NCBI GenBank assembly: GCA_027887045.1
Contig: JAPCJH010000002.1
Coordinates: 260,723-324,722, forward strand
Reading direction: 5' to 3'
From: Nitrososphaerota archaeon
GTDB taxonomy: Archaea > Thermoproteota > Nitrososphaeria > Nitrososphaerales > Gagatemarchaeaceae
DNA: 64,000 nucleotides
The translations under genes and the position numbers were made by a program. The notes under the pieces are model-generated. The model did no database searches. It was not told where the DNA came from and was given only the letters and a program-made list of their open reading frames with translations. Position 1 is the first letter of the stretch. Each line of letters opens with the position of its first letter. Positions 42,911 to 51,388 of the stretch are shown piece after piece.

Positions 42911-44631
42911 CCGAAGCAAATTTGGTAGAAGGCATCGGAATAACAGCCGAGATTATCAGAAGTCATCTCGACTCGGCGGCCGAGGAGATGCGAAGAGCCC
43001 TAATCAAAACCGCGTTCAATCCCGTAGTCTATGACGTGCACGATTTCGGCATATCTATCTACAACAACGCCCTCGATTTGATCTCCGCCGCTCCGGGGAT
43101 ACCCTCCTTCCTTGGCGCTAATGATTACGCTATACAGAAGGCAGTAAGCTATGTCGGTGCCGAGAATCTTGAGGCTGGAGACATTCTCATGATGAATTAT
43201 CCTTATTGGAATTCGGCACATACGTACGACGCGACATTGTTCGCGCCAATATTCGACCCGAAAACGACTGAATTATGGGCTTACGAGGTCATCAGGTGTC
43301 ACTGGCTCGATCTGGGTGCGAAAAATGTCGGGTCGGTAATGGACTCGACCGAAATGCACCAAGAGGGAATCGTTCTGCCTGGGACCAAGGTCTACAAGAA
43401 AGGGCAACCAAACACCGACGTTCTCGAGATCCTGAAGTTCAATTCTAGGATGCCAGAAGCCATCTTTGGGGATCTGAACGCCCAGGTCTCAGCGATTCGG
43501 ACCGGCGAGAGAAGATTACATCAAATCCTTCAGAAATTCGGAAAACCGATGATGCGTTCAGCAATAGATTACATTCTTGCTGCGGGAGAAAAAGCCTCGC
43601 TCGAAGCGTTGGAGAAATTGCCACATGGTTCTTGGAAAGCGACTGATTATCTCGACGACGATGGATTCACGGATGACCTCATTCCGATGAATGTCGCCGT
43701 CACGGTCTCCAGTAACGAATTCAAGGTTGACTTCACGGGATCAGCGAACGCGGTCAAAGGGCCAGTAAACCTACCCTTCGGGGCAACACAGTCCATCTGC
43801 AAAATTGCGTTTAAAGGGTTGACGACCCCGAACGCTTCTCCGAACGCCGGGCACTATCGGCCGTTGAAAGTGGAGGCGCCCGAGGGATCTCTGTTTCACG
43901 CAGTCTATCCTGCCCCAACTTTTCTCCTCCGAGCGGGCACCGTGGCTCTTGAATTGATCTACAAGGCTTTGGCAGAGGGCTTCAAGGGGCTGATATCGGC
44001 CTCTTCGGGAGGAGATAATCCGGGATTTTCCATGATAGGTCGTAGAAGGGACAACGGCAAACTATATTGGATTAGCAACAATGAACCAGTCGGGTGGGGT
44101 GCGTTCGCGACGCACGACGGAGGGAATGGTGTGCAGCATCATACGGTTGCCGTCGGAAGGAACACCCCGATAGAAGTGATGGAGCTTAGGACCGGCATGT
44201 TCATCGAGCAGATGCAGCTCACTGCCGACTCGGGGGGTGCTGGCAAATACCGAGGAGGTCTCGGTGTTCAGAGGGGTATTCGATTTGTCGAGGAAGGAAT
44301 GTTCACGTGCATGATCAAGAAGAGCAAGACACGTCCTTGGGGGATCGACGGTGGTGGGTCCCCCGAAGCAAACAGGATGTACATCTACGCCGGCAAGGAC
44401 GATGGGAAGAAAGTGGGGACGTACAGATTTCAAGCACAGGTGGGCGACAGGTGCATCCTCTTCACCTCTGGGGGCGGCGGCTACGGCAACCCGCGCGAGC
44501 GCGACCCGGAACTTGTCCTTTCGGACGTCCTCGATGGGTACGTCTCTCCAGGAGCAGCAAGATCCATTTACGCGGTCGCAGTCGTTGACGGCAAAATAGA
44601 GTATCAAGAGACTAAGAAGCTCCGTGCGTGA
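42907..44631 (+). CDS. hyuB: Hydantoinase/5-oxoprolinase subunit B (second copy)
   Basis: 574 residues, ATG 42907 overlapping the upstream stop. HyuB features: YPYWNSAHTYDATLFAPIFD in place of the NDPYxGGTHLND segment of the first copy, GEKASLEALEKLPHGSWK, TPIEVMELRTGMFIEQMQL, GGAGKYRGGLGVQRGIR and KTRPWGIDGGG. The replacement of the conserved NDPY...H-ND segment by MMNYPYWNSAHTYDA is a real divergence and points to another substrate, as in the acetone/acetophenone-carboxylase-like branch, which this could be. Confidence 0.88.
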   Translation: MTEANLVEGIGITAEIIRSHLDSAAEEMRRALIKTAFNPVVYDVHDFGISIYNNALDLISAAPGIPSFLGANDYAIQKAVSYVGAENLEAGDILMMNYPYWNSAHTYDATLFAPIFDPKTTELWAYEVIRCHWLDLGAKNVGSVMDSTEMHQEGIVLPGTKVYKKGQPNTDVLEILKFNSRMPEAIFGDLNAQVSAIRTGERRLHQILQKFGKPMMRSAIDYILAAGEKASLEALEKLPHGSWKATDYLDDDGFTDDLIPMNVAVTVSSNEFKVDFTGSANAVKGPVNLPFGATQSICKIAFKGLTTPNASPNAGHYRPLKVEAPEGSLFHAVYPAPTFLLRAGTVALELIYKALAEGFKGLISASSGGDNPGFSMIGRRRDNGKLYWISNNEPVGWGAFATHDGGNGVQHHTVAVGRNTPIEVMELRTGMFIEQMQLTADSGGAGKYRGGLGVQRGIRFVEEGMFTCMIKKSKTRPWGIDGGGSPEANRMYIYAGKDDGKKVGTYRFQAQVGDRCILFTSGGGGYGNPRERDPELVLSDVLDGYVSPGAARSIYAVAVVDGKIEYQETKKLRA

Positions 44632-44771
44632 GCGCGACTTCCGACAGCGATGGGAAGGTTCCTTAGATGGTCCGAGGGGTGTGACTTGCCAGATTTTCCC
44701 GTGAATTTCGGTCCCCATCAAGGTTCAGGCGGTCAATTACGTCGAATTGGTGTCGGCTTATGATGGGGCGG

Positions 44772-45266
44772 CTAATGCCCCGATTGCGAGCCGCGTACGC
44801 CCGAGACGCCTTCACGGCTCAGGCGCGCACAGGTCGCACAAGTCAATTCGATGTCAGCTCGCTCTCCGAGGTCGGTCACCGTTCTCAGATCGAGCCCGCA
44901 CAGAGTCGTGTGCGTCTGGCCGAGCGCGTAGGCGTGTAGGGTCTGATCCCTGAATTCGTTCTCTCTAGCCGAGCATGTGCCGATTCTCAAAGGGGAGCTT
45001 CCTGCACGGTCCTCTTCGTTTGTGGCAGAGAACTCCAGCGGACCTTCGTTCTTCAGCCACGCGTCCGGGAAAAAGTACTCAATCGCTGACGCCTTCTTGA
45101 GGTGCTTCAAGCATTCCATTCTGCAGAGTCCGCAGTGCCAACATTCTTCCGGATATCTGATGATTGGCAGACTGCTGACTTTGTCGAAGTAGATTATGTC
45201 GCCTGGACAGCTTCGCACGCATAGTGTGCATCCGTCACACGTATTCGGATCGATTACTGGAGGCAT
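44772..45266 (-). CDS. AprB-like two-cluster ferredoxin with extra C-terminal Cys/His module
   Basis: 164 residues. Two [4Fe-4S] motifs: CDGCTLCVRSCP (Cys10, 13, 16, 20) and CWHCGLCRMEC (Cys42, 45, 48, 52), spaced like adenylylsulfate reductase beta subunits. After residue 95 comes an additional module, HAYALGQTHTTLCGL then ELTCATCARL, whose His and Cys could bind zinc or another cluster; AprB does not have it. It is the last gene of a four-gene operon after the AprA-like flavoprotein (15 bp gap) and should pass electrons between it and another carrier. Confidence 0.85.
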   Translation of the reverse strand: MPPVIDPNTCDGCTLCVRSCPGDIIYFDKVSSLPIIRYPEECWHCGLCRMECLKHLKKASAIEYFFPDAWLKNEGPLEFSATNEEDRAGSSPLRIGTCSARENEFRDQTLHAYALGQTHTTLCGLDLRTVTDLGERADIELTCATCARLSREGVSGVRGSQSGH

Positions 45267-45281
45267 GTGGATCCTCTTTCT

Positions 45282-47015
45282 TCAGCGGACGTCCCGGTAT
45301 TCGATCCTTATCATGTTTGGCTCGCCAGGCGTTTTTTGCAGAATCACATGCTGGGCCGGTTCCCTGGGCTCTGGATAGTCATTTCGCCAATGGAAAATTC
45401 TCGATTCCCTCCTGTGTATCGCCCCGACGGTAAGCAGCTTAACGGTCGTCAGTAGATGAAGCGCTTCGTGCAGCTTCATGAGATCATGAGTATCCTTGGC
45501 GAACATGCTCGCCGATCGTGATTCGAGCTCCTCCAGATCAGCGAGCGCCCGTTTGAGTCCCTCTTCCGTGCGCACACCAGCCAAGTCCCTAGCTACAATC
45601 TGCCGTATCTTGTCCTCGAACTGCATAGGTGTCATGCTCCTCTCTCGTTTTCTAGAGAGAGGCCCCAAGGCCTCATTTTTCTCTCTCTCAACCTCCCGAG
45701 GAGGAATCCGAAGTCTGTTGGTATTCTTTGCATGCAGAGCAGCCTCTCTGCCCGCCGAGATTCCGGATGCCATAGCGACAGAGAGCCCGCCCCAGTTCAT
45801 GATAGACGAGCTTGCGCCGGCAGCATACAATCCTGGCACAGAGCACTCGGATCGTTCGTTTACCAAGAGCCCCTTCCATGTGTTCAACTCTCCCGCCTCA
45901 ATCTCGAGGAGGCCGGAAGAGAGGTCAACCTCCTTGGCCTTGAGATAGTCACGATAGGTCAGCTTGTCGACCGAGAGGAGTTCGTCGATCAGCATCGACC
46001 GATCATCTGCGGGGAGGTGACGCATGTCGACGAAACAGGGCCCTCGACCCTCCGCAATCTCACGGACAGTCGCGCGCACCATGTCAAACCTCGGGGCCTT
46101 CTCGCCTAAAGGGTGATAGCGGAACATATACCTCTCTCCGTTGCTGTTTGTCAGGTAGGCGTCCATCCCTGCGATGGCGTTCATTCCAGGTGACGAGAAT
46201 CCCTTTGGAATGAGAGTCGCCTTTCCGAGTTCAAGGTCGGCGATTTCCGCCCCCGCATCGAAAGCGAGGGCCTGTGCGCTCCCGGTACCGTAGGGGCTGA
46301 TGAAGGAGTTGTATGGATTGCCGGTCGAATTAGCCGCAAGTCTTACTACGTCACCAGTTGCGAGAATGGTGCACTTTGAGTTAAACGCGTAGTATGCCCC
46401 CGTCCTAATATTGAAACCCCCTGCGCCGATAACTTCGCCGCCCGGAGAGGTGAAAAGGTTCGTGATCATGATCCAGTTCAAGACCGAGACTCTTGATTTG
46501 CGAAGTACATTCGCCATCTTTGGCTTCAGCGAGTCCGCATTCCTGATCATCAACCACCAGGGCGCAGGCTGGCCCAGCGACTGAGTCCTGAGAAAGTCGC
46601 CTGTTTTTCTGTTCTTGAAGAAGACGACTCCAAATGCCTGCAACCTCACTATTACCTCGGGGATATTCTTCGTCACCACCTTGTCAAAGACAGAGACATC
46701 ACAGAGTGTGTCTTCCCTCGCCCATTTGTTGACGGCTTCGTCGTTGTCGTTTGGACCCTGATTGAGGTGCGCCATTATGTGGTCGTTTCCTGCGCCAGCT
46801 TGTCCGCTGCGGTCCACCCACGCCTTCTCCACCAGAGCGACATCGACTCCAGCCTCTGACGCAGTGAGCGCAGCCATGCACCCCCCGACACCCGCCCCTA
46901 TGACGAGAACGTCCGTTTCCACTTTCTCCGTGGAAGGAGCCTCGCTGGCAAGCGTTCTGGCGTCAGGCGGTTCTGTGGCCGTTACCGCCGTCTTCGCGTA
47001 GTTTCTCCGTTGCAT
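45282..47015 (-). CDS. AprA-like / fumarate-reductase-type flavoprotein
   Basis: 577 residues. FAD motif DVLVIGAGVGGCMAALTASE after a 34-residue extension, then SGQAGAGNDHIMAHLNQG, which is AprA-like. Other family blocks are PAPWWLMIRNADSLK, ILATGDVVRLAANSTGN, GSAQALAFDAGAEIADLELG and the C-terminal GLYAAGASSSIMNWGGLSVA. It resembles the alpha subunit of adenylylsulfate reductase and a set of uncharacterised relatives. No sat or other sulfate genes are near, so sulfur metabolism is doubtful. It sits between the molybdenum hydroxylase and the ferredoxin gene and shares their strand and spacing. Confidence 0.85.
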   Translation of the reverse strand: MQRRNYAKTAVTATEPPDARTLASEAPSTEKVETDVLVIGAGVGGCMAALTASEAGVDVALVEKAWVDRSGQAGAGNDHIMAHLNQGPNDNDEAVNKWAREDTLCDVSVFDKVVTKNIPEVIVRLQAFGVVFFKNRKTGDFLRTQSLGQPAPWWLMIRNADSLKPKMANVLRKSRVSVLNWIMITNLFTSPGGEVIGAGGFNIRTGAYYAFNSKCTILATGDVVRLAANSTGNPYNSFISPYGTGSAQALAFDAGAEIADLELGKATLIPKGFSSPGMNAIAGMDAYLTNSNGERYMFRYHPLGEKAPRFDMVRATVREIAEGRGPCFVDMRHLPADDRSMLIDELLSVDKLTYRDYLKAKEVDLSSGLLEIEAGELNTWKGLLVNERSECSVPGLYAAGASSSIMNWGGLSVAMASGISAGREAALHAKNTNRLRIPPREVEREKNEALGPLSRKRERSMTPMQFEDKIRQIVARDLAGVRTEEGLKRALADLEELESRSASMFAKDTHDLMKLHEALHLLTTVKLLTVGAIHRRESRIFHWRNDYPEPREPAQHVILQKTPGEPNMIRIEYRDVR

Positions 47016-47045
47016 CCGTTCAGAAGAGAAGGTGCCGCAGGCGAT

Positions 47046-49523
47046 TTAAGTCTGTTTCAAGTCAGCCCGTCGGGCCGCAACATCAGGCTCCGAATCCTCC
47101 CTCGGGATTCCCGCGACATTCCGCTTCGCGCCGAGGATGGCGTTTCTTATCTTCTCTGGCGTCAGCGGCATCGAGTCTATCTTGACACCGAAGGGGGAGA
47201 GCGCATCTTCAACTGCGCTGGCGATTGTGGCCAGCACTGGGATGGCCGGGCCGTCTCCAACCGATTTCGTGCCCAAGATTGTGAACGGCGAGGGGGTCGG
47301 TATGAATTCTGATTGTATGTCGAACATCTCCTTGACGGTCGGCTTGAGGTAGTCAACGAAGGTTGAGCTGAGCAGCTGTCCACCGTCATCATACACCATC
47401 TCTTCCAGAATCGCCGCCGAAGCCTCCGCCGCGACGTTTCCGTGTATCTGCCCCTCCACGATCATCGGGTTGATGATGTTGCCCGAATCATCGACCACGA
47501 AATACTTGACCACGGTGACTTTGCCGGTTTCGGCGTCAACCTCCACGAGCGCAGCGTGCGCCGAGCTGGCGAAGGTCAGGAAGGACCTGACCTTTCCCTT
47601 TCCACTTGAAATGTCTGCCTCGGGAAAACTGTAGTAGTGAACCGCCTCCAGGCCGGGCTCGAGACCATGCGGCAGAAATAGGAGGTTGTTGTAAGCGATG
47701 TCCGCGACGTCCCCGATTGTCATTTTCGCGTCCGGAGCGGACGGAGCAAAAAAGTTCCCGTCTTCGATTACGATGTTCTCCGATTTTGTGCGCAATTTCG
47801 ATGCGGCAATCAGGAGCATCTTCTCTTTCACTTTCCTCGTCGCCATGATGACCGCCCCGATATCAAGCGCAGAGAACTTGTTGCCATAGACACCAGACGA
47901 CACGGTCCATGGGCTCGTGAAGGTATCGAATTCCCCTATCACCGTGACATCAGACATGTCGACTTGAAGTTCGTCGGAGACCACTTGGGCGATGGCTGTC
48001 TCGTGTCCCTGTCCGTTGGATACGGAGCCGACCATCACAGTCACCTTACCTGTGCTCTCTACTTTCACCCTAGCCCCCTCTGCGGCTCCCGAGCGAAGCG
48101 GCATAGCATCTCCTGTCGAATGGTAAGAGAAGTTCACGGTGCCAGGCTCGATCCCGAGCGTCACGCCCATCCCCAGGTACCTCCCTTCCTTGCCCGCCTT
48201 CCGCAGGGCACTCTCCCTGAAACTCGCGAAATCGGAAATTTCGAGGACCCGGTCAAGCAATCGTTCGTAGTCGCTGTTATCATAAACCTGTCCGCTCGGA
48301 GTCTCGTAAGGGAAGCTGCTCTTCGAAATCAAGTTCCGTCTTCGTATCTCAACTCGACTGAGAGAGAGCTCGTCTGCCAGCCGATCCATCGTTCTCTCAA
48401 TTATGAAGTTCATCCCTTTCTTCCCGATCCCCCGATTTGGAACGGCCGGAGCCTTGTTCGTGGCTACGGCGTAACCATCATAGACGATGTTCTTTACTCT
48501 GTAGTTTCCATTTATCCCTGCCAACTTCCCAACGTTGTGAATAGAAGCCCATGTAAGGTATCCCCCCTCCTCCTCTACGTCCTTGATCTTTAGCCCGATG
48601 AGCTCTCCCTCCCTTGTGGCTGCTGCCTCGATGTAGAAGACCCCGGCGGCCGAATGACCTTGGGCGGTCAGGTGTTCGCTTCGTGTTTCAACCCAAGTCA
48701 CTGGCCGCCCCGTCTTCATGGAGAGCAGACTGGTAATAGTGATGTACGGCAGACCCCCGCACTTGAGACCGAACCCTCCGCCCACGTCGGCAGGCACGCG
48801 CATCCGGACGCGATGCCCAGGTAGCCTCAAGGCCCGGCATAGGTACTTGAACATGATCCCTGCCTGCTGCGTGTTCGACCAAACGTCCAGTATCCTCGTG
48901 CCAGTGTTGAACCATGAAGTGGAGACGAACGTTTCCAAGGGCGTTGACGTGTATCTGTGGAGCTTCAGCTCGTGTGAAAACTTAATGTCAGCGCGTTCGA
49001 ACGCGTCATCCACATTTCCGAACTCAAATCTCTTGTGCCAAACTACATTAGTTCCAAGCTCTTCGAACAATTTCGGGCTGGTTTCTTCCATCGCTTCCAG
49101 AGGATTCAGGACGGTCGGTAGCGGCTCGTATTCAACGTCTATCAACTCCAGCGCGTCGACTGCAGAATATCTGTCCGTCGCGGCCACGGCGGCGACTGGC
49201 TCGCCAACAAATCTGACCTTATCGACCCCCAAGCAGTAGTGGAGCACGGGCGCTCCCAGATATGGAGAGACCGGCTCACTCAACCTCCTGACATCCTCCC
49301 CCGTGATTACAGCGAGCACATTCGGGTGCGCCAATGCAGCCGTAGCATCGACCTTCAGGATTCTCGCGTGTGCATACGGGCTTCTTAGGATCGCACAGTA
49401 CGTTGTTCCCTGGCGTTTGACATCGTCTACAAAGCTTCCCCGTCCGGTCGTTAGTCTCCGATCCTCGATCCTGACGACGCTCTTGCCGACGTTGCGTTTC
49501 TTGCTCTTTAGAATCGTGGCCAT
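47046..49523 (-). CDS. Xanthine dehydrogenase/aldehyde oxidase-family molybdopterin large subunit
   Basis: 825 residues from ATG 49523, 4 bp after the small subunit stop. The CoxL/XdhB-like large subunit is recognisable by RIEDRRLTTGRGSFVDDVK, ILRSPYAHARILKVDA, VGEPVAAVAATDRYSA, PADVGGGFGLK, GSVSNGQGHETAIAQV and NPMIVEGQIHGNVA. At the conserved base position (usually GxGE) the sequence is KSVGDG, Asp about residue 757 instead of the catalytic Glu. The CO dehydrogenase motif AYRCSFR is absent. The enzyme should hydroxylate an aldehyde, purine or N-heterocycle, but no FAD subunit gene is present in the operon. Confidence 0.88.
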   Translation of the reverse strand: MATILKSKKRNVGKSVVRIEDRRLTTGRGSFVDDVKRQGTTYCAILRSPYAHARILKVDATAALAHPNVLAVITGEDVRRLSEPVSPYLGAPVLHYCLGVDKVRFVGEPVAAVAATDRYSAVDALELIDVEYEPLPTVLNPLEAMEETSPKLFEELGTNVVWHKRFEFGNVDDAFERADIKFSHELKLHRYTSTPLETFVSTSWFNTGTRILDVWSNTQQAGIMFKYLCRALRLPGHRVRMRVPADVGGGFGLKCGGLPYITITSLLSMKTGRPVTWVETRSEHLTAQGHSAAGVFYIEAAATREGELIGLKIKDVEEEGGYLTWASIHNVGKLAGINGNYRVKNIVYDGYAVATNKAPAVPNRGIGKKGMNFIIERTMDRLADELSLSRVEIRRRNLISKSSFPYETPSGQVYDNSDYERLLDRVLEISDFASFRESALRKAGKEGRYLGMGVTLGIEPGTVNFSYHSTGDAMPLRSGAAEGARVKVESTGKVTVMVGSVSNGQGHETAIAQVVSDELQVDMSDVTVIGEFDTFTSPWTVSSGVYGNKFSALDIGAVIMATRKVKEKMLLIAASKLRTKSENIVIEDGNFFAPSAPDAKMTIGDVADIAYNNLLFLPHGLEPGLEAVHYYSFPEADISSGKGKVRSFLTFASSAHAALVEVDAETGKVTVVKYFVVDDSGNIINPMIVEGQIHGNVAAEASAAILEEMVYDDGGQLLSSTFVDYLKPTVKEMFDIQSEFIPTPSPFTILGTKSVGDGPAIPVLATIASAVEDALSPFGVKIDSMPLTPEKIRNAILGAKRNVAGIPREDSEPDVAARRADLKQT

Positions 49524-49527
49524 CGTT

Positions 49528-50019
49528 TCAACGATTCTCCAGACTCTGACCATCTGGCTCTCGAGAGGCGGCGACCGACTTGATGGCCTTCACTATGTTG
49601 ACATACCCCGTGCACATACACAGATTTCCTTCGATGGCGTTCCTGATGTCCGAATCAGAAGGGTTGCTGTTCCTCATGAGGAGGAAGTGTGTCGACAACA
49701 CCATCCCCGGGGTACAATAGCCACACTGAACAGCGTGATTCTCTGCGAACGCTCTTTGAATAGGATGCAATTCCCCATCCCTTTCTGAGAACCCTTCTAT
49801 CGTCATGATCTCAGCTTTGTTGGCCTGAACGGCCAATACCATGCAGGACTTGACGGTCTTCCCATCCATCAGGACCGTGCACGCACCGCAGTGTCCAGTG
49901 TCGCAGCCGATGTGCGTGCCCGTCAGGTTGAAGTTATCCCTGAGCAGGTGAACAAGGAGCAATCTGGGTTCAACTTCGGTTTCGTAATTCTCTCCATTGA
50001 TCCTGCACTTCACTTTCAT
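49528..50019 (-). CDS. Molybdenum hydroxylase [2Fe-2S] small subunit
   Basis: 163 residues with the plant-type cluster CDTGHCGACTVLMDGK and the C-terminal cluster QCGYCTPGMVLS with CMCTGYVNIV. It is the CoxS/XdhC-type small subunit carrying two [2Fe-2S] clusters between the molybdenum site and the next electron acceptor. First gene of the operon. The ATG lies about 38 bp from a TATA element (50052-50060) shared with the divergent amidohydrolase gene. Confidence 0.93.
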   Translation of the reverse strand: MKVKCRINGENYETEVEPRLLLVHLLRDNFNLTGTHIGCDTGHCGACTVLMDGKTVKSCMVLAVQANKAEIMTIEGFSERDGELHPIQRAFAENHAVQCGYCTPGMVLSTHFLLMRNSNPSDSDIRNAIEGNLCMCTGYVNIVKAIKSVAASREPDGQSLENR

Positions 50020-50051
50020 CCGGCGTTCTCAACCGACCAATAACTTCAAAC

Positions 50052-50060
50052 GGATATAAA
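50052..50060. promoter_or_regulatory. Bidirectional TATA element
   Basis: GGATATAAA (complement TTTATATCC) lies 27 bp before TTG 50084 on the plus strand and 38 bp before ATG 50019 on the minus strand. It is placed to start both the amidohydrolase and the four-gene redox operon. Confidence 0.55.
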
Positions 50061-50083
50061 TGCACAGAGGGATAAGAGCCAAT

Positions 50084-51103
50084 TTGCGTATTGACGTCCA
50101 ATGTCATCTCTTTCCACGTTCCTTCATCAAGGGGCTCTCTTCAACTGGGAGTCAGTTGAGAATTTCTCCCCCCGATGAAAGAGGTCGCAGGGTGGTTGTG
50201 GATTCGAAGACTGGGGGCGAAGTAACCTTCTTTGTTGATGATTCTCCCTTCGTAGACCCCAAGATGCACATCAGAGACATGTCCGACTACGGAATTGACA
50301 GGCAAATACTCAGTCTACCCCCTCCCGGGGTCGATATGATTCTCGACCCGCAAGAAGCTCTGCGGCTAAGCATGTTGATCAACGATGAACTGGCGAGGGT
50401 GGTGGAAACGTATCCCGACAAGTTCGGCGCTCTTGCGACGATTCCAATGAATAACGCCACTGTCGCGCTCCAGGAGATCGAGCGCGCAATAAATGAACTC
50501 GGATTCAAAGGCATCATAGTAAGCTCGAACACAAATGCAAAGTTCTACGACGGGGACGAATATGATGAGGTCTTCCGGACACTCGAGAGACACAACACGC
50601 CAATGTTCATACATCCTACAGAGCCAGTTACAGCAAAGCAGATAGGTCAGGATTACAAACTGGTTCTGATTTTCGGTTGGCCCTTTGATACTACTCTGTC
50701 CATTGCCCGGCTGGCATTTTCGGGAAAACTGGAAATGCATCCCAATCTCAAGATAATAGCTGCGCACGGCGGCGGGATGGTTCCGTTCTTTAGCGGTCGA
50801 ATTGGCATGTTAGCGAAGGTCGCCGCCGGCGGCGGGAAAGCAATATCGATTGACGAACCTCTCAAACCCCTTAGGAACGTGTATTATGACGCAGCTTTGT
50901 TTGATGCAAATGCCCTTGAACTACTCATTCAGTTTGCAGGGGTTGACCACGTCGTTTACGCTTCTGATTACCCGTTTGGCAGGAATCAGGGGAGAAGCTG
51001 CTATGACGAATCTCTGGCAATGATGGAACGACTCAGGGCAGACAATAATGCAAAGGAGAAGATCTTCGCAGGTAACATATCGCGATTGCTCGGTAGGACC
51101 TGA
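50084..51103 (+). CDS. ACMSD-like amidohydrolase (amidohydrolase_2 family)
   Basis: 339 residues from the leaderless TTG 50084; the ATG at 50060 lies inside the TATA box. TIM-barrel amidohydrolase of the aminocarboxymuconate-semialdehyde decarboxylase/2,6-dihydroxybenzoate decarboxylase type. Visible are PMFIHPTEP, IIAAHGGGMVPFFSGR and VVYASDYPFG with the metal His and Asp. The N-terminal HxH motif reads DVQCHLFP, so its first His is Gln. Such enzymes are non-oxidative decarboxylases or hydrolases. It is divergent from the molybdenum hydroxylase operon with a shared promoter, suggesting one pathway. Confidence 0.85.
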   Translation: MRIDVQCHLFPRSFIKGLSSTGSQLRISPPDERGRRVVVDSKTGGEVTFFVDDSPFVDPKMHIRDMSDYGIDRQILSLPPPGVDMILDPQEALRLSMLINDELARVVETYPDKFGALATIPMNNATVALQEIERAINELGFKGIIVSSNTNAKFYDGDEYDEVFRTLERHNTPMFIHPTEPVTAKQIGQDYKLVLIFGWPFDTTLSIARLAFSGKLEMHPNLKIIAAHGGGMVPFFSGRIGMLAKVAAGGGKAISIDEPLKPLRNVYYDAALFDANALELLIQFAGVDHVVYASDYPFGRNQGRSCYDESLAMMERLRADNNAKEKIFAGNISRLLGRT

Positions 51104-51125
51104 CTCGGTCAAAAGATTGGTGTTG

Positions 51126-51332
51126 ATGGATAGAAGAGCCAGATTCGACCAGACCGACTCGCTCGAGTCTGGCGTCGGCGAAGATGAACCTCACGAGCCG
51201 AGTAGTAAGTCCGGCCTCGACTGGAGGGATTATCTGGCTATCTTTTTGGCTGCTCTGCAAACGGTCCTATTGCCGATTGTCGTGTTCATTCTAATTGTCT
51301 TCGTTTTGGTGATCTTTCTGAAGATTGTTTAG
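51126..51332 (+). CDS. Small single-pass membrane protein
   Basis: About 68 residues from ATG 51126 (a TTG at 51117 or 51123 is possible). An acidic N-terminal part (FDQTDSLESGVGEDEPHEPS) precedes one hydrophobic helix, AALQTVLLPIVVFILIVFVL, near the C-terminus. It begins 22 bp after the amidohydrolase and may be cotranscribed with it. Function unknown; such proteins often anchor or regulate a transport or enzyme complex. Confidence 0.55.
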   Translation: MDRRARFDQTDSLESGVGEDEPHEPSSKSGLDWRDYLAIFLAALQTVLLPIVVFILIVFVLVIFLKIV

Positions 51333-51388
51333 GAACTACTGACACGGCCTCGAAGCGAGGCCAGGTGTCAACGTATCGATTCACCTGA

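Noticed and set aside
45282-47015. Reading the AprA-like gene as a true sulfate-reduction gene
   Set aside because: No sat, dsr or qmo genes in the window and a different operon partner; sulfur metabolism is not supported.
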